From: Cellulomonas sp. C5510
GTDB lineage: Bacteria; Actinomycetota; Actinomycetes; Actinomycetales; Cellulomonadaceae
NCBI RefSeq assembly: GCF_019797765.1
Contig: NZ_CP081862.1
Span: forward strand, 2,046,001-2,110,000
Reading direction: 5' to 3'
DNA: 64,000 nucleotides
A model generated the notes under the pieces. That model ran no database searches. It was not told where the DNA came from and saw only the letters and a program-made list of their open reading frames with translations. Both the position numbers and the translations under genes were made by a program. This document shows, one piece after another, positions 26,199 through 34,057 of the stretch (position 1 is its first letter; every line of letters begins with the position of its first letter).

Positions 26199-26624
26199 TC
26201 AGCCGAGGCCGAGCCTGCGCCCCTCGATGGCGGGGCACGCGTCCATCACGACGTCCAGCCCGGCGGCGGCGGCCCGCGCCGCGGCGGCCTCGTCGACGAC
26301 CCCGAGCTGCAGCCAGACCGCGCGGGCGCCGGCGGCGACGGCCTGGTCCACCACCTCGCCCGCGAGCGACGAGTTCACGAACACGTCCACCACGTCGACC
26401 GCTCCGGCGGCGGCGACCGCCTCCGCGACCGTCCGGACGCCCGGGGCACCGTGCACCGTCTCCGCCCGCGGGTGCACCGGCACGACCCGGTGCCCGAGCC
26501 CCTGCAGGTACGCGGCGACGCCGTACGCCGCGCGCGCCCGGTTGGCGGACAGGCCGACGACGGCCCAGGTGCCGGGCGTCGTCAGCAGGCGGCGCACCAC
26601 AACGGGGTCGTCGACGTGGACCAT
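26199..26624 (-). CDS. CoA-binding (YccU-type) protein, 141 aa
   Basis: Single Rossmann-like CoA-binding domain, as in succinyl-CoA synthetase alpha N-termini. TWAVVGLSANRARAAYGVAAYL holds the nucleotide loop, followed by HRVVPVHPRAETVHG and near the end MDACPAIEGRRL, all family hallmarks. No catalytic domain is attached; the physiological role of stand-alone YccU proteins is not settled. It may be transcribed into the helicase region but has its own start; the divergent pgsA promoter lies behind it. Confidence 0.88.
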   Translation of the reverse strand: MVHVDDPVVVRRLLTTPGTWAVVGLSANRARAAYGVAAYLQGLGHRVVPVHPRAETVHGAPGVRTVAEAVAAAGAVDVVDVFVNSSLAGEVVDQAVAAGARAVWLQLGVVDEAAAARAAAAGLDVVMDACPAIEGRRLGLG

Positions 26625-26752
26625 GCCCGTCAGGGAACCACACCGCGCGGGACGGGGCCCGGGACGGTCGTCCGGCCCGGCGGCGGCCCGGCACCCCCGG
26701 GCACGTGCTCGCGGCCGTGGCGTCGTGGCCCCGGGCGGTCCGGGCCGGTGCG

Positions 26753-26758
26753 TAGGAT
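26753..26758 (+). promoter_or_regulatory. -10 element of the pgsA cluster
   Basis: TAGGAT lies about 35 bases before the pgsA start, followed by a leader with an AGGAG site. Confidence 0.5.
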
Positions 26759-26793
26759 GGGGCGTTGATCAGCAGCGACAGGCAGGAGCGGGC

Positions 26794-27405
26794 GTGGCCG
26801 AGCGCGACGTGGTGAGCGACCGCGTGCTCACGGTCCCGAACCTGATCAGCCTGGTCCGGCTGCTGATGGTGCCGGTGTTCGCGGTCCTCATCGCCGCCGG
26901 CCACGACGGCTGGGCGCTGGTCGTGCTCGCCGTGTCCGGGGCGAGCGACTGGCTCGACGGTGTGCTCGCGCGCCGGCTCGGGCAGGTGTCACGGCTCGGG
27001 CAGGTGCTCGACCCCGCCGCCGACCGCCTCTTCATCCTCGTCACCCTGCTCGGCCTCGCGGCCCGCGGCGTGGTCCCGTGGTGGCTCGTCGCCGTCCTGC
27101 TCGCGCGCGAGGCGATGCTCCTGGTCATGCTGGTCGTGCTCGCACGGCACGGCTACGGCCCGCTGCAGGTGCACCTGGCCGGGAAGGCCGGCACGTTCGC
27201 GCTGCTGTACGCCTTCCCCCTGCTGCTGCTCGCGCACTGGGGCGGGATCGTGGGCGACCTCGCGTCGGTGCTCGGCTGGGCCTGCGCGTGGTGGGGCATC
27301 GCGCTCTACTGGTTCGCCGGGATGCTGTACGTCCGCCAGGCGTGGCTGCTCGTCGGGCGCCGGGGCGGTGCGGACGCGGGGGAGCCCCGCACGGTGGCCG
27401 TGTGA
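26794..27405 (+). CDS. pgsA: CDP-alcohol phosphatidyltransferase (PgsA-like), 203 aa
   Basis: Integral membrane enzyme moving a phosphatidyl group from CDP-diacylglycerol to an alcohol, most likely glycerol 3-phosphate. The family signature D-x2-D-G-x2-A-R-x8-G-x3-D-x3-D is complete in SDWLDGVLARRLGQV and GQVLDPAADR (residues about 48-75). Five to six membrane helices follow. The GTG at 26794 has AGGAG 6 bases upstream. It heads a row of five genes and overlaps the next by 4 bases. Phosphatidylinositol-phosphate or cardiolipin synthase are alternatives. Confidence 0.88.
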   Translation: MAERDVVSDRVLTVPNLISLVRLLMVPVFAVLIAAGHDGWALVVLAVSGASDWLDGVLARRLGQVSRLGQVLDPAADRLFILVTLLGLAARGVVPWWLVAVLLAREAMLLVMLVVLARHGYGPLQVHLAGKAGTFALLYAFPLLLLAHWGGIVGDLASVLGWACAWWGIALYWFAGMLYVRQAWLLVGRRGGADAGEPRTVAV

Positions 27406-28379
27406 CGTCCCCGGGCGGCGAGGGGGGCTCCCGGTCGTCGGGGGCCGGGTCGCGGTGGCCCCGGCGTCCGGACGCCTCGATGTCGCTGCTGACGGAGGTC
27501 ACGCGCAACCCGCTCGACCCCGAGTACCGCGAGGCCGCCGAGCGCCGCTCGCAGGCCGGGCACTCGCGGCGCCGGTGGGGCCCCGGCACGGTGGCGGTGG
27601 CGGCGATCGCGGTGCTGCTCGGCGTCGCGACCACGTGGTCCGTGCTGGCGCTGCGGGCGCCGCAGCCCTCGGCGCTCGCCGCGCGGGAGGTGCTCGCCGG
27701 TCAGATCGACGAGCGCAGCGCCGAGGTCGAGCGGCTGCGGGAGCGCAGCGCGGAGCTCACCGACGAGATCGCGGCCTTCCAGGAGCAGGCGCTGTCGGCG
27801 TCCGACTCGCCGCTGCTCGACCGGCTCGCCGCGGACTCCGTCGCGTCGGGGGCGGCGGCGGTCCGCGGCGAGGGGCTGCGGATCACGCTCGAGGACGCCG
27901 AGCAGGTCGCCGGCGACGAGGACCCGGACTCCCGCGTGCGCGACTCCGACCTGCAGATCGTGGTGAACGGCCTGTGGGCGTCCGGCGCCGAGGCGATCGC
28001 GGTCAACGGCCAGCGCCTGGCGACGACGACGGCCATCCGCACGGCCGGCGACGCGATCCTCGTCGACGTCGTCCCGCTCGTCGGCCCGTACACGATCGAG
28101 GCGGTCGGGGACCCGCAGGACCTGCAGACCCGCCTGGCGCGGACCTCGGGCGGGCAGCTCCTCGCGGTGCTGCAGTCGACCTACGGCATCCGGACGCAGG
28201 TGTCGTCGCAGCGCGCGCTCGACCTCCCGTCCGCCGCGACGACGACGCTGCGTTCCGCCCGCCTCCCGGACGGCGTGGAGATCGTGCCGGGCACCCGGGA
28301 CCCGGGGCCCTCCGGGGTGGCGCTCGGCTCAGGCACACTGGCACCGGACGACGCGCACGACAGCGAGGGGGACCTGTGA
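27402..28379 (+). CDS. DUF881 membrane-anchored protein, 325 aa
   Basis: A cytoplasmic N-terminus of about 60 residues, one membrane helix (about 62-85), a coiled-coil stretch (about 95-130, Arg/Glu/Leu-rich) and the DUF881 domain to the end. DUF881 signatures: GLRITLEDA, DLQIVVNGLWASGAEAIAVNGQR and YTIEAVGDP. It starts at the GTG overlapping pgsA and ends overlapping sbp, so three genes are coupled. DUF881 proteins flank sbp in actinobacteria; function unknown, probably envelope or division related. Confidence 0.88.
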   Translation: MTSPGGEGGSRSSGAGSRWPRRPDASMSLLTEVTRNPLDPEYREAAERRSQAGHSRRRWGPGTVAVAAIAVLLGVATTWSVLALRAPQPSALAAREVLAGQIDERSAEVERLRERSAELTDEIAAFQEQALSASDSPLLDRLAADSVASGAAAVRGEGLRITLEDAEQVAGDEDPDSRVRDSDLQIVVNGLWASGAEAIAVNGQRLATTTAIRTAGDAILVDVVPLVGPYTIEAVGDPQDLQTRLARTSGGQLLAVLQSTYGIRTQVSSQRALDLPSAATTTLRSARLPDGVEIVPGTRDPGPSGVALGSGTLAPDDAHDSEGDL

Positions 28380-28708
28380 TCGCGGTCATCGGACTGCTCA
28401 TCGGCGTGGTGGCGGGCCTCGTGCTCGAGCCCACCGTGCCCGCGGCCCTGCAGCCGTACCTCCCGATCGCGGTGGTCGCGGCGCTCGACGCCCTGTTCGG
28501 CGGCCTGCGGGCGGTGCTGGACGGGCTCTTCGACGACCGGGTGTTCCTCGTGTCGTTCCTGTCGAACGTCGTGGTGGCGGCGCTGATCGTGTTCCTCGGT
28601 GACCAGCTGGGCGTGGGCTCGCAGCTCTCGACCGCCGTGGTCGTCGTCCTGGGCATCCGGATCTTCTCCAACGTCGCGGCGATCCGCCGCCACCTGTTCA
28701 AGGCCTGA
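28376..28708 (+). CDS. sbp: Small basic protein (SBP/DUF1290), 110 aa
   Basis: Three-helix membrane protein with the DUF1290 pattern (IGLLIGVVAGLVLEP, YLPIAVVAALDALFGGLRA, VSFLSNVVVAALIVFLGD). In Bacillus subtilis, sbp lies next to ftsA/ftsZ. Here it sits between two DUF881 genes, the standard actinobacterial order. GTG start overlaps the previous stop. Confidence 0.92.
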   Translation: MIAVIGLLIGVVAGLVLEPTVPAALQPYLPIAVVAALDALFGGLRAVLDGLFDDRVFLVSFLSNVVVAALIVFLGDQLGVGSQLSTAVVVVLGIRIFSNVAAIRRHLFKA

Positions 28709-28711
28709 GCG

Positions 28712-29485
28712 ATGACGACGCCCGACCCCGCGACGGAGGCCGCTGCCCGGCCCGCCACGCCGGTCGTGGGCTGGCGCGCGCTGGCACGCGCCCTGCGACC
28801 CCGCGCGACGCCGGCCCAGGCGCTGACCGGGGTGCTGTGCGTCATGCTGGGCTTCGCGATCGCGGTGCAGGTACGCCAGACGGACACCGCCAGCCTGTCC
28901 ACCATGCGCGAGTCCGAGCTGGTGTCGCTGCTGGACCAGACGACGCGGCAGGCCGACGAGCTGCAGGACCAGGTGTCCGAGCTCGAGCGCACGCAGCAGG
29001 AGCTCCAGTCCGGCTCGACCAGCCGCGAGGCGGCCCTCGACGCCGCGACCCGCAGCGCCGCGGCGCAGGGCATCCTGTCCGGCCGGCTGCCGGCGGAGGG
29101 CCCCGGCGTGACGGTGACGGTCCGGGACCCGGAGGCGCAGGTCTCCGCGCTGACGCTGCTGAACCTGCTGGAGGAGCTGCGGAACGCCGGTGCGGAGGCC
29201 GTGCAGCTCAACGACCGGCGCCTCACGGCGTCGTCGTACGTGCTCGGGACGGACGCCGGGATCGAGGTGGACGGGAGCCTGCTCTCACCGCCGTACCGCT
29301 GGATCGCCATCGGGGACCCGGACACGATCGCGACCGCGCTGGCGATCCCCGGCGGCGCGCTGGCGAAGGTGCAGATCGACGGGGGCCAGACGGCGGTCCA
29401 GACCCAGGACCTGGTCCAGGTCACCGCCACCAGGACCGTCCCGGAACCCGAGCACGCCACGCCGAGGTCGCCCGAGCAGGGGTGA
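28712..29485 (+). CDS. DUF881 membrane-anchored protein (second copy), 257 aa
   Basis: Paralogue of the gene two places upstream: one helix at about residues 35-52 (ALTGVLCVMLGFAIAVQV), coiled coil to about 105 (Gln/Glu-rich), then DUF881 with GPGVTVTVRDPE, LLNLLEELRNAGAEAVQLNDRR and YRWIAIGDPDTI. Starts 3 bases after sbp. The two DUF881 proteins may pair through their coiled coils. Confidence 0.9.
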   Translation: MTTPDPATEAAARPATPVVGWRALARALRPRATPAQALTGVLCVMLGFAIAVQVRQTDTASLSTMRESELVSLLDQTTRQADELQDQVSELERTQQELQSGSTSREAALDAATRSAAAQGILSGRLPAEGPGVTVTVRDPEAQVSALTLLNLLEELRNAGAEAVQLNDRRLTASSYVLGTDAGIEVDGSLLSPPYRWIAIGDPDTIATALAIPGGALAKVQIDGGQTAVQTQDLVQVTATRTVPEPEHATPRSPEQG

Positions 29486-29543
29486 CGCCCGCGCGGGCGC
29501 ACGCCACCCGACCGCGGGCTGTGCTGGGCGGCCCTGCGGCATC

Positions 29544-29549
29544 TAGGCT
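29544..29549 (+). promoter_or_regulatory. -10 element upstream of garA
   Basis: TAGGCT lies 56 bases before the garA ATG, suggesting garA-ftsR can be transcribed separately from the pgsA-DUF881 genes. Confidence 0.45.
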
Positions 29550-29604
29550 GTCGGGGACCCCGGTGCAGGTCGGGGCCGGTGCAGCAGCAGGTCTGGAGAC
29601 TGGC

Positions 29605-30117
29605 ATGAGCGACGAGCAGCAGGCGCGGGACGTCACGCCCCCGGCGGCGCCCGACGGGGCGACGGCGCCCGCGGCCCCCGACACGACGATCAGCTTCGGC
29701 TCTCTCGGGGCGCTGGACCACGATGCCGGCGGCCCCGTCGGGCTGACCGCCGAGCAGGCGGCGGCCGTGCAGGCGCTGCCGCCGACGTCCGCGCTGCTCG
29801 TGATGCAGCGGGGGCCGAGCAGCGGCGCGCGCTTCCTGCTCGACGCCGAGCGCACCCTCGCCGGGCGCAGCCCGAGCGCGGACATCTTCCTGGACGACGT
29901 GACCGTGTCGCGCAAGCACGCCGAGTTCGTCCGCGAGCTCGACGACTTCGTGGTGCGGGACGTCGGCTCGCTCAACGGTACGTACGTGAACCGTGAGCGG
30001 ATCGACTCGGCGGTGCTCCGGGCCGGCGACGAGGTGCAGATCGGCAAGTTCCGCATGACGTTCCACCCGAGTCCCGCGGCGCGCTCGGGAGCCCAGCCGG
30101 CCGGTCCCGCGCAGTGA
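29605..30117 (+). CDS. garA: FHA-domain regulator GarA/OdhI, 170 aa
   Basis: Forkhead-associated protein that, when unphosphorylated, inhibits 2-oxoglutarate dehydrogenase and tunes glutamate metabolism. The FHA core (about residues 68-160) shows LAGRSPSADIFLDD, VSRKHAEF and GSLNGTYVNRE. In the N-terminal tail, DTT at 26-28 takes the place of the ETT motif phosphorylated by Ser/Thr kinases PknB/PknG in GarA and OdhI. Its place before ftsR is conserved in actinobacteria. The C-terminus overlaps ftsR by 4 bases. Confidence 0.93.
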   Translation: MSDEQQARDVTPPAAPDGATAPAAPDTTISFGSLGALDHDAGGPVGLTAEQAAAVQALPPTSALLVMQRGPSSGARFLLDAERTLAGRSPSADIFLDDVTVSRKHAEFVRELDDFVVRDVGSLNGTYVNRERIDSAVLRAGDEVQIGKFRMTFHPSPAARSGAQPAGPAQ

Positions 30118-30914
30118 GCCCGGCGCGTCCCGCCCGGCGCCCGGAGCCCGACCAGCAGCCGTCACGCCCCGACGCGCACGGGCAGCCCGCGGCGGATCTC
30201 CCCGAGTCGCCCGGCCCGTGGCCACGCGGCCTGTCGCGGCACGCGACCATGCGGATCTCCGACGTGCTCGCCGCGCTGCGGATCGAGTTCCCGGCCGTCA
30301 CCAACTCCAAGCTGCGCTTCCTCGAGGAGCAGGGGCTCGTCGAGCCGGTGCGGACGCCGTCCGGATACCGGCAGTACAGCCCGGCCGACCTGGAGCGGCT
30401 GCGCTTCGTGCTCCGCGAGCAGCGCGACCGGTACGTGCCGCTCAAGGTGATCGGCGAGCGGCTGGCCGCGCTCGACGCCGGCACGGACACCGAGCCGCCG
30501 TCGCTGATCGTGACCGAGGACGGGGTGCCACGCACCGGCCCGGTCGACGCGCGCTACACCACAGCGGCGCTGGCACGGGACGCGGCGGTGGACGAGAGCC
30601 TGGTCACCGACCTCGTGCAGGCCGGGGTGCTCCGCCCGTCGGCGTCGGGCCACCTGGACGCGTGGGCCAAGGACGTCGTCGTCGCCGCGGCGGCCCTGGC
30701 GGAGCACGGGATCGAGGCGCGGCACCTGAGGGCGTTCCGCAGCGCGGCCGACCGGCAGGTCGACATGGTCGAGGCCGTGGTGCGTCCGTGGCGGGGGCAG
30801 GCGTCGCCGTCGGCGCGGGGCCGGGCGAGCACCGTCGCGGCAGAGGTCGGAGAGCTGTGCACGCGGCTGCACACGGCGCTCGTCCGCGCCGGGGTCGCCG
30901 ATCTCACGCCCTGA
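30114..30914 (+). CDS. ftsR: MerR-family regulator FtsR, 266 aa
   Basis: MerR-type winged helix with an unusual N-terminal extension. The DNA-binding part (about residues 47-115) has MRISDVLAALRIEF, KLRFLEEQGLVEP and SGYRQYSPADLERL. The rest is a helical domain found in FtsR, described as an ftsZ activator in Corynebacterium glutamicum. GTG start overlapping garA; a Met at residue 46 could start a shorter form. The position next to garA and the DUF151 gene supports the call. Confidence 0.88.
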   Translation: MSPARPARRPEPDQQPSRPDAHGQPAADLPESPGPWPRGLSRHATMRISDVLAALRIEFPAVTNSKLRFLEEQGLVEPVRTPSGYRQYSPADLERLRFVLREQRDRYVPLKVIGERLAALDAGTDTEPPSLIVTEDGVPRTGPVDARYTTAALARDAAVDESLVTDLVQAGVLRPSASGHLDAWAKDVVVAAAALAEHGIEARHLRAFRSAADRQVDMVEAVVRPWRGQASPSARGRASTVAAEVGELCTRLHTALVRAGVADLTP

Positions 30915-30971
30915 CCGCGCACGTGCCCGCGACCGGTGCGCGGACGGTCGGACGGTCGTAGCGTGGGGTGC

Positions 30972-31559
30972 ATGCACGAGGACGACCTGGTCGAGCTGGA
31001 GGTCCTCGGCGTGCGCCGGCACCCCGGCGACGACGAGCTCGTCGTGCTGCTGCTGGAGCCGGTCGGCGAGCTCATCGTCCCGATCGCGATCGGGCCCAGC
31101 GAGGCCGGCGCGATCGCCACGGCGCAGGCCGGCGTCGTCCCGCCGCGGCCGATGACGCACGACCTCCTGCGGGACGTGCTGGTGGCACTCGGGGTGCGGG
31201 TGCGTCAGGTGGAGATCACGGAGCTCGTGGGCGGCGTGTTCCACGCGGCGCTCGTGCTGGGGGACCGGCCGACCCGCGTCGACGCCCGGGCCTCCGACGC
31301 GATCGCCCTGGCCGTGCGTGTGGGCTGCCCGGTGCTGTGCGCCACGGACGTGCTCGCGGAGGTCGGCGTCGAGGCCGCGCCGGCGGAGGACGAGGACCAG
31401 GAGGCCGGCAGCCCCGACGACCAGGAGGCCGGCAGCCCCGACGACCAGGTGGCGCAGTTCCGCGAGTTCCTGGACCAGGTGTCGGCGGACGACTTCGAGC
31501 GCGGGGAGCCCGGGGAGCCGGGCGATCCCGGGCGGGGTTCAACCTCAGGTGGAGGGTGA
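30972..31559 (+). CDS. DUF151 bifunctional nuclease-fold protein, 195 aa
   Basis: Domain found in plant BBD nucleases and most actinobacteria; hydrolytic activity is plausible but unproven here. Family signatures: LLLEPVGELIVPIAIGPSEA, PMTHDLLRDVLVALG and RVDARASDAIALAVR. The ATG is 7 bases after TAGCGT (30959-30964), so probably leaderless. After the core (to about residue 140) the tail is acidic and includes a duplicated 8-residue unit from a 24-bp tandem repeat. Confidence 0.9.
   Translation: MHEDDLVELEVLGVRRHPGDDELVVLLLEPVGELIVPIAIGPSEAGAIATAQAGVVPPRPMTHDLLRDVLVALGVRVRQVEITELVGGVFHAALVLGDRPTRVDARASDAIALAVRVGCPVLCATDVLAEVGVEAAPAEDEDQEAGSPDDQEAGSPDDQVAQFREFLDQVSADDFERGEPGEPGDPGRGSTSGGG
31395..31442 (+). 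repeat. 24-bp tandem repeat in the DUF151 gene tail
   Basis: Two exact copies of a 24-base unit (beginning gaccaggaggcc) encode DQEAGSPD twice; a third partial copy follows. It is in frame, in a disordered acidic tail. Confidence 0.9.
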
Positions 31560-31604
31560 GACACGCCGTCCGCGACACGCCGGGAACCGCCGGCGCCGCG
31601 GTCG

Positions 31605-31633
31605 TTGACCGCCCCCAGGCCCGGCCCTAGCGT
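31605..31633 (+). promoter_or_regulatory. Promoter of the merR gene
   Basis: TTGACC at 31605-31610, a 17-base spacer and TAGCGT at 31628-31633: the best housekeeping-sigma promoter in the window. The leader is about 62 bases long. Confidence 0.75.
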
Positions 31634-31701
31634 TGCACCAGGACAGCACAGTTCCGCGGCGCCGCACCGGTGGCCGTGGACGCGACGAGCGGAGGACCCC
31701 C

Positions 31702-32286
31702 GTGACCGGCACCGAGCAGACCGCCGAGGCGGCCGGAGGGGTCCCCCAGCGCGCCCAGGGTCTGCTGTTCGGCGACGACCTGCCGGACCTCGACACCACC
31801 ACCGGCTACCGGGGGCCGACCGCCTGCCGCGCCGCGGGGATCACCTACCGCCAGCTCGACTACTGGGCCCGTACCGGCCTCGTCGAGCCGTCCGTGCGCC
31901 CGGCGACCGGGTCGGGCACGCAGCGGCTGTACGCGTTCCGCGACATCCTCGTGCTCAAGGTCGTCAAGCGGCTGCTCGACACCGGGGTGTCCCTCCAGCA
32001 GATCCGCACCGCGGTCGGCCACCTGCGTGAGCGCGGCGTCGAGGACCTCGCGCAGATCACGCTCATGTCCGACGGGGCGAGCGTCTACGAGTGCACCTCC
32101 GCGGACGAGGTGATCGACCTCGTGCAGGGCGGGCAGGGCGTCTTCGGGATCGCCGTCGGCCGGGTGTGGCGCGAGGTCGAGGGCACGCTGGCGGAGATGC
32201 CGACCGAGCGGGCGGAGGACGAGCACTCCGTGGTCCACGCCCACGACGAGCTCGCCGCGCGTCGCGCCGCCCGCACCGCCGGCTGA
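31702..32286 (+). CDS. MerR-family regulator, 194 aa
   Basis: Second MerR-type regulator of the conserved garA-ftsR-DUF151-merR order. The HTH (about residues 35-105) reads CRAAGITYRQLDYWARTGLVEPS, then GTQRLYAFRDILVLKVVKRLL. A helical C-terminal domain follows with a segment on Ser/Asp/Gly (ITLMSDGASVYECTSADE). GTG start after GCGGAGG. No cysteine metal site, so probably not a metal sensor; the target is unknown. A large palindrome follows the stop. Confidence 0.88.
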   Translation: MTGTEQTAEAAGGVPQRAQGLLFGDDLPDLDTTTGYRGPTACRAAGITYRQLDYWARTGLVEPSVRPATGSGTQRLYAFRDILVLKVVKRLLDTGVSLQQIRTAVGHLRERGVEDLAQITLMSDGASVYECTSADEVIDLVQGGQGVFGIAVGRVWREVEGTLAEMPTERAEDEHSVVHAHDELAARRAARTAG

Positions 32287-32302
32287 CCCCCCCGCCCCAC
32301 CC

Positions 32303-32406
32303 TCGGAGGCTCCGAACGTTCTCGGAGGGTGCCGCACGCCATCGGAGACCTCCGCGGACACCTCCGATACCGCGCGGCACCCTCCCACCGCGTTCGGAGC
32401 CTCCGA
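32303..32406. repeat. Nested three-stem palindrome between merR and a ParA gene
   Basis: Perfect 16-base outer arms (tcggaggctccgaacg at 32303-32318, reverse complement at 32391-32406), perfect 12-base middle arms (32324-32335 / 32374-32385) and 7-base inner arms (32341-32347 / 32362-32368) share one centre. Total span 104 bases. It separates convergent genes and may terminate both; its size far exceeds a normal terminator. Confidence 0.85.
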
Positions 32407-32480
32407 CGGGGACGTGACTCGCGGGGCGGTCGGAGCGGGGACGCGGCCCGGTGGTTCTCCGGGGGCCGGGTGCTGCCCGG

Positions 32481-33245
32481 TCAGGTGCGCGGTGCGCGCA
32501 GGGCTCGGTCCAGCAGGTCGTCGAACGCCCCGGCCAGCTCGCGCGCTCCGGCTCCGGGCCAGGCGTGGACCGGCTGCGCGGCTCCCTGCGCCTGCTGCAG
32601 CGCGGCCCGCTCGGGCACGAACGGCGTCAGTACCAGCGGGCCGTAGAGCCCGCGGAGCTCCTCGAGCCGGAACGCCTGCTCCACGGAGCGGGCGCGCACC
32701 CGGTTCACCACGACGCCGAGCGGCTGGAGCTGTGCGGCCGGACCGCGCCGCAGGTCGTCGATGGTGCGCATGGCGCGACCGACGGCGGTGACGGAGAACA
32801 GCCCGGGCTCCGTGACGACGACCGCACGGTCGCACGCGGTCAGCCCGGTGCGGGTCAGGCCGCCGAGCGACGGCGGGCAGTCCACCAGCACGAGGTCGTA
32901 GTCGTGCACCCAGGCGAGGGCGAACCGGAGGCGGTCCAGGTCGTCGCCGTCTCGGGCGTCGTGGCGAGCCGACGCCGCTGAACCGACCAGCACGTCCAGC
33001 CCGGCCTCCGCCCACGCGCTCGGGGAGGTGGCGGCGGCGAGCGTGTCGGCCGAGGGGGTCTCGAGCACGCCGGCGACGTCGCCGGCCGCGGGGGCGGTCG
33101 CCAGCGCGAGGGTGCTGTCGCCCTGCGGGTCGAGGTCGACCACGAGCGTGCGCAGCCCACGCTCCAGCGCCGCGGACGCCAGGCCGAGCGTCACCGACGT
33201 CTTGCCCACGCCGCCCTTGAGCGAGCACACACCCAGCACCAGCAC
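32481..33245 (-). CDS. Orphan ParA/MinD-type ATPase, 254 aa
   Basis: Deviant Walker A GVCSLKGGVGKTS at the extreme N-terminus, Walker A' VVDLDPQGDST and Walker B LVLVDCPPSLGGL define a ParA ATPase. No parB gene or parS-like 16-mer was seen beside it, so it is not the chromosomal partition pair. The GTG at 33245 lies 6 bases after TACCGT on this strand, hence probably leaderless. It may position a cargo (chemoreceptor, cell-division or secretion complex), or be a relict. Confidence 0.85.
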   Translation of the reverse strand: MLVLGVCSLKGGVGKTSVTLGLASAALERGLRTLVVDLDPQGDSTLALATAPAAGDVAGVLETPSADTLAAATSPSAWAEAGLDVLVGSAASARHDARDGDDLDRLRFALAWVHDYDLVLVDCPPSLGGLTRTGLTACDRAVVVTEPGLFSVTAVGRAMRTIDDLRRGPAAQLQPLGVVVNRVRARSVEQAFRLEELRGLYGPLVLTPFVPERAALQQAQGAAQPVHAWPGAGARELAGAFDDLLDRALRAPRT

Positions 33246-33359
33246 AGGCACACGGTAGCCGCCGACGTACGCGGTCGCGGAATCGTCCTGCGACGACGTC
33301 CGCCACCACCCGGCCGCGCAGCGTTCGACGCGGAGGCGTACCGGGGTGATGCTGGCACC

Positions 33360-34034
33360 ATGCCCGCAGCCCTCACCCTGACCCACTGGGGCCACGCCTG
33401 CGTCCGTCTCGAGCGTGACGGTCGCTGCCTGGTCCTCGACCCCGGCTCGTTCGGTGACCTGTCCGTGCTGGGAGACGCCGACGCCGTGCTCGTCACGCAC
33501 GACCACCCGGACCACGTCGCGGCGGACGAGCTCGTCGCGGCGGTGTCGGCCCGACCCGGGCTGGAGGTGTGGGCGCCCGGCCCGCTCGTCGACCGTCTCG
33601 CGGAGGAGGGCGCGCCCCGCGACCGCCTGCACGTGGCGGCCGGCGGCGACCGGTTCACCGCCGCCGGCTTCGACGTCCGGGTCACGGGGGAGCAGCACGC
33701 CGTGATCCACCCCGACGTGCCGCGGATCGCCAACGTCGCCTACCTGGTCGAGGACGTGCTCCTGCACCCGGGCGACTCGTTCACCCCGCCCCCTGACGGG
33801 GCGACCGTGGACGTGCTGCTGGTCCCGGTGGCCGGGCCCTGGATGAAGGTCGCGGAGGCGGTGGACTACGTGCGCGCGGTGCGTCCGCGGCTGGCCGTCC
33901 CGATCCACGACGCGATCCTGTCCGACGCGGGGCGGGCGCTGGTGGACCGGCTGGTCGGCGGCCTCGGGGGCGCGCAGGAGTACCGCCGCCTCACCGCCGC
34001 CGAGCCGCTCGTGTACGAGCCGCCGGTGCGCTGA
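33360..34034 (+). CDS. Metallo-beta-lactamase-fold hydrolase (UlaG-like), 224 aa
   Basis: LTHWGHACVRLE at the N-terminus and THDHPDHVAADEL (HxHxDH variant) are the marks of the small L-ascorbate-lactonase-like / YtkL group; a late His in VPIHDA completes the metal site. Cytoplasmic, no signal peptide. The ATG lies 6 bases after GATGCT, so it may be leaderless. Substrate unknown. Confidence 0.88.
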   Translation: MPAALTLTHWGHACVRLERDGRCLVLDPGSFGDLSVLGDADAVLVTHDHPDHVAADELVAAVSARPGLEVWAPGPLVDRLAEEGAPRDRLHVAAGGDRFTAAGFDVRVTGEQHAVIHPDVPRIANVAYLVEDVLLHPGDSFTPPPDGATVDVLLVPVAGPWMKVAEAVDYVRAVRPRLAVPIHDAILSDAGRALVDRLVGGLGGAQEYRRLTAAEPLVYEPPVR

Positions 34035-34057
34035 CCCGCCCCACGCGCCATCTGCCG

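Noticed and set aside
31395..31442. Tandem repeat as a possible CRISPR remnant
   Set aside because: The units are contiguous, in frame and coding; there are no spacers. No CRISPR-like array exists anywhere in the window.
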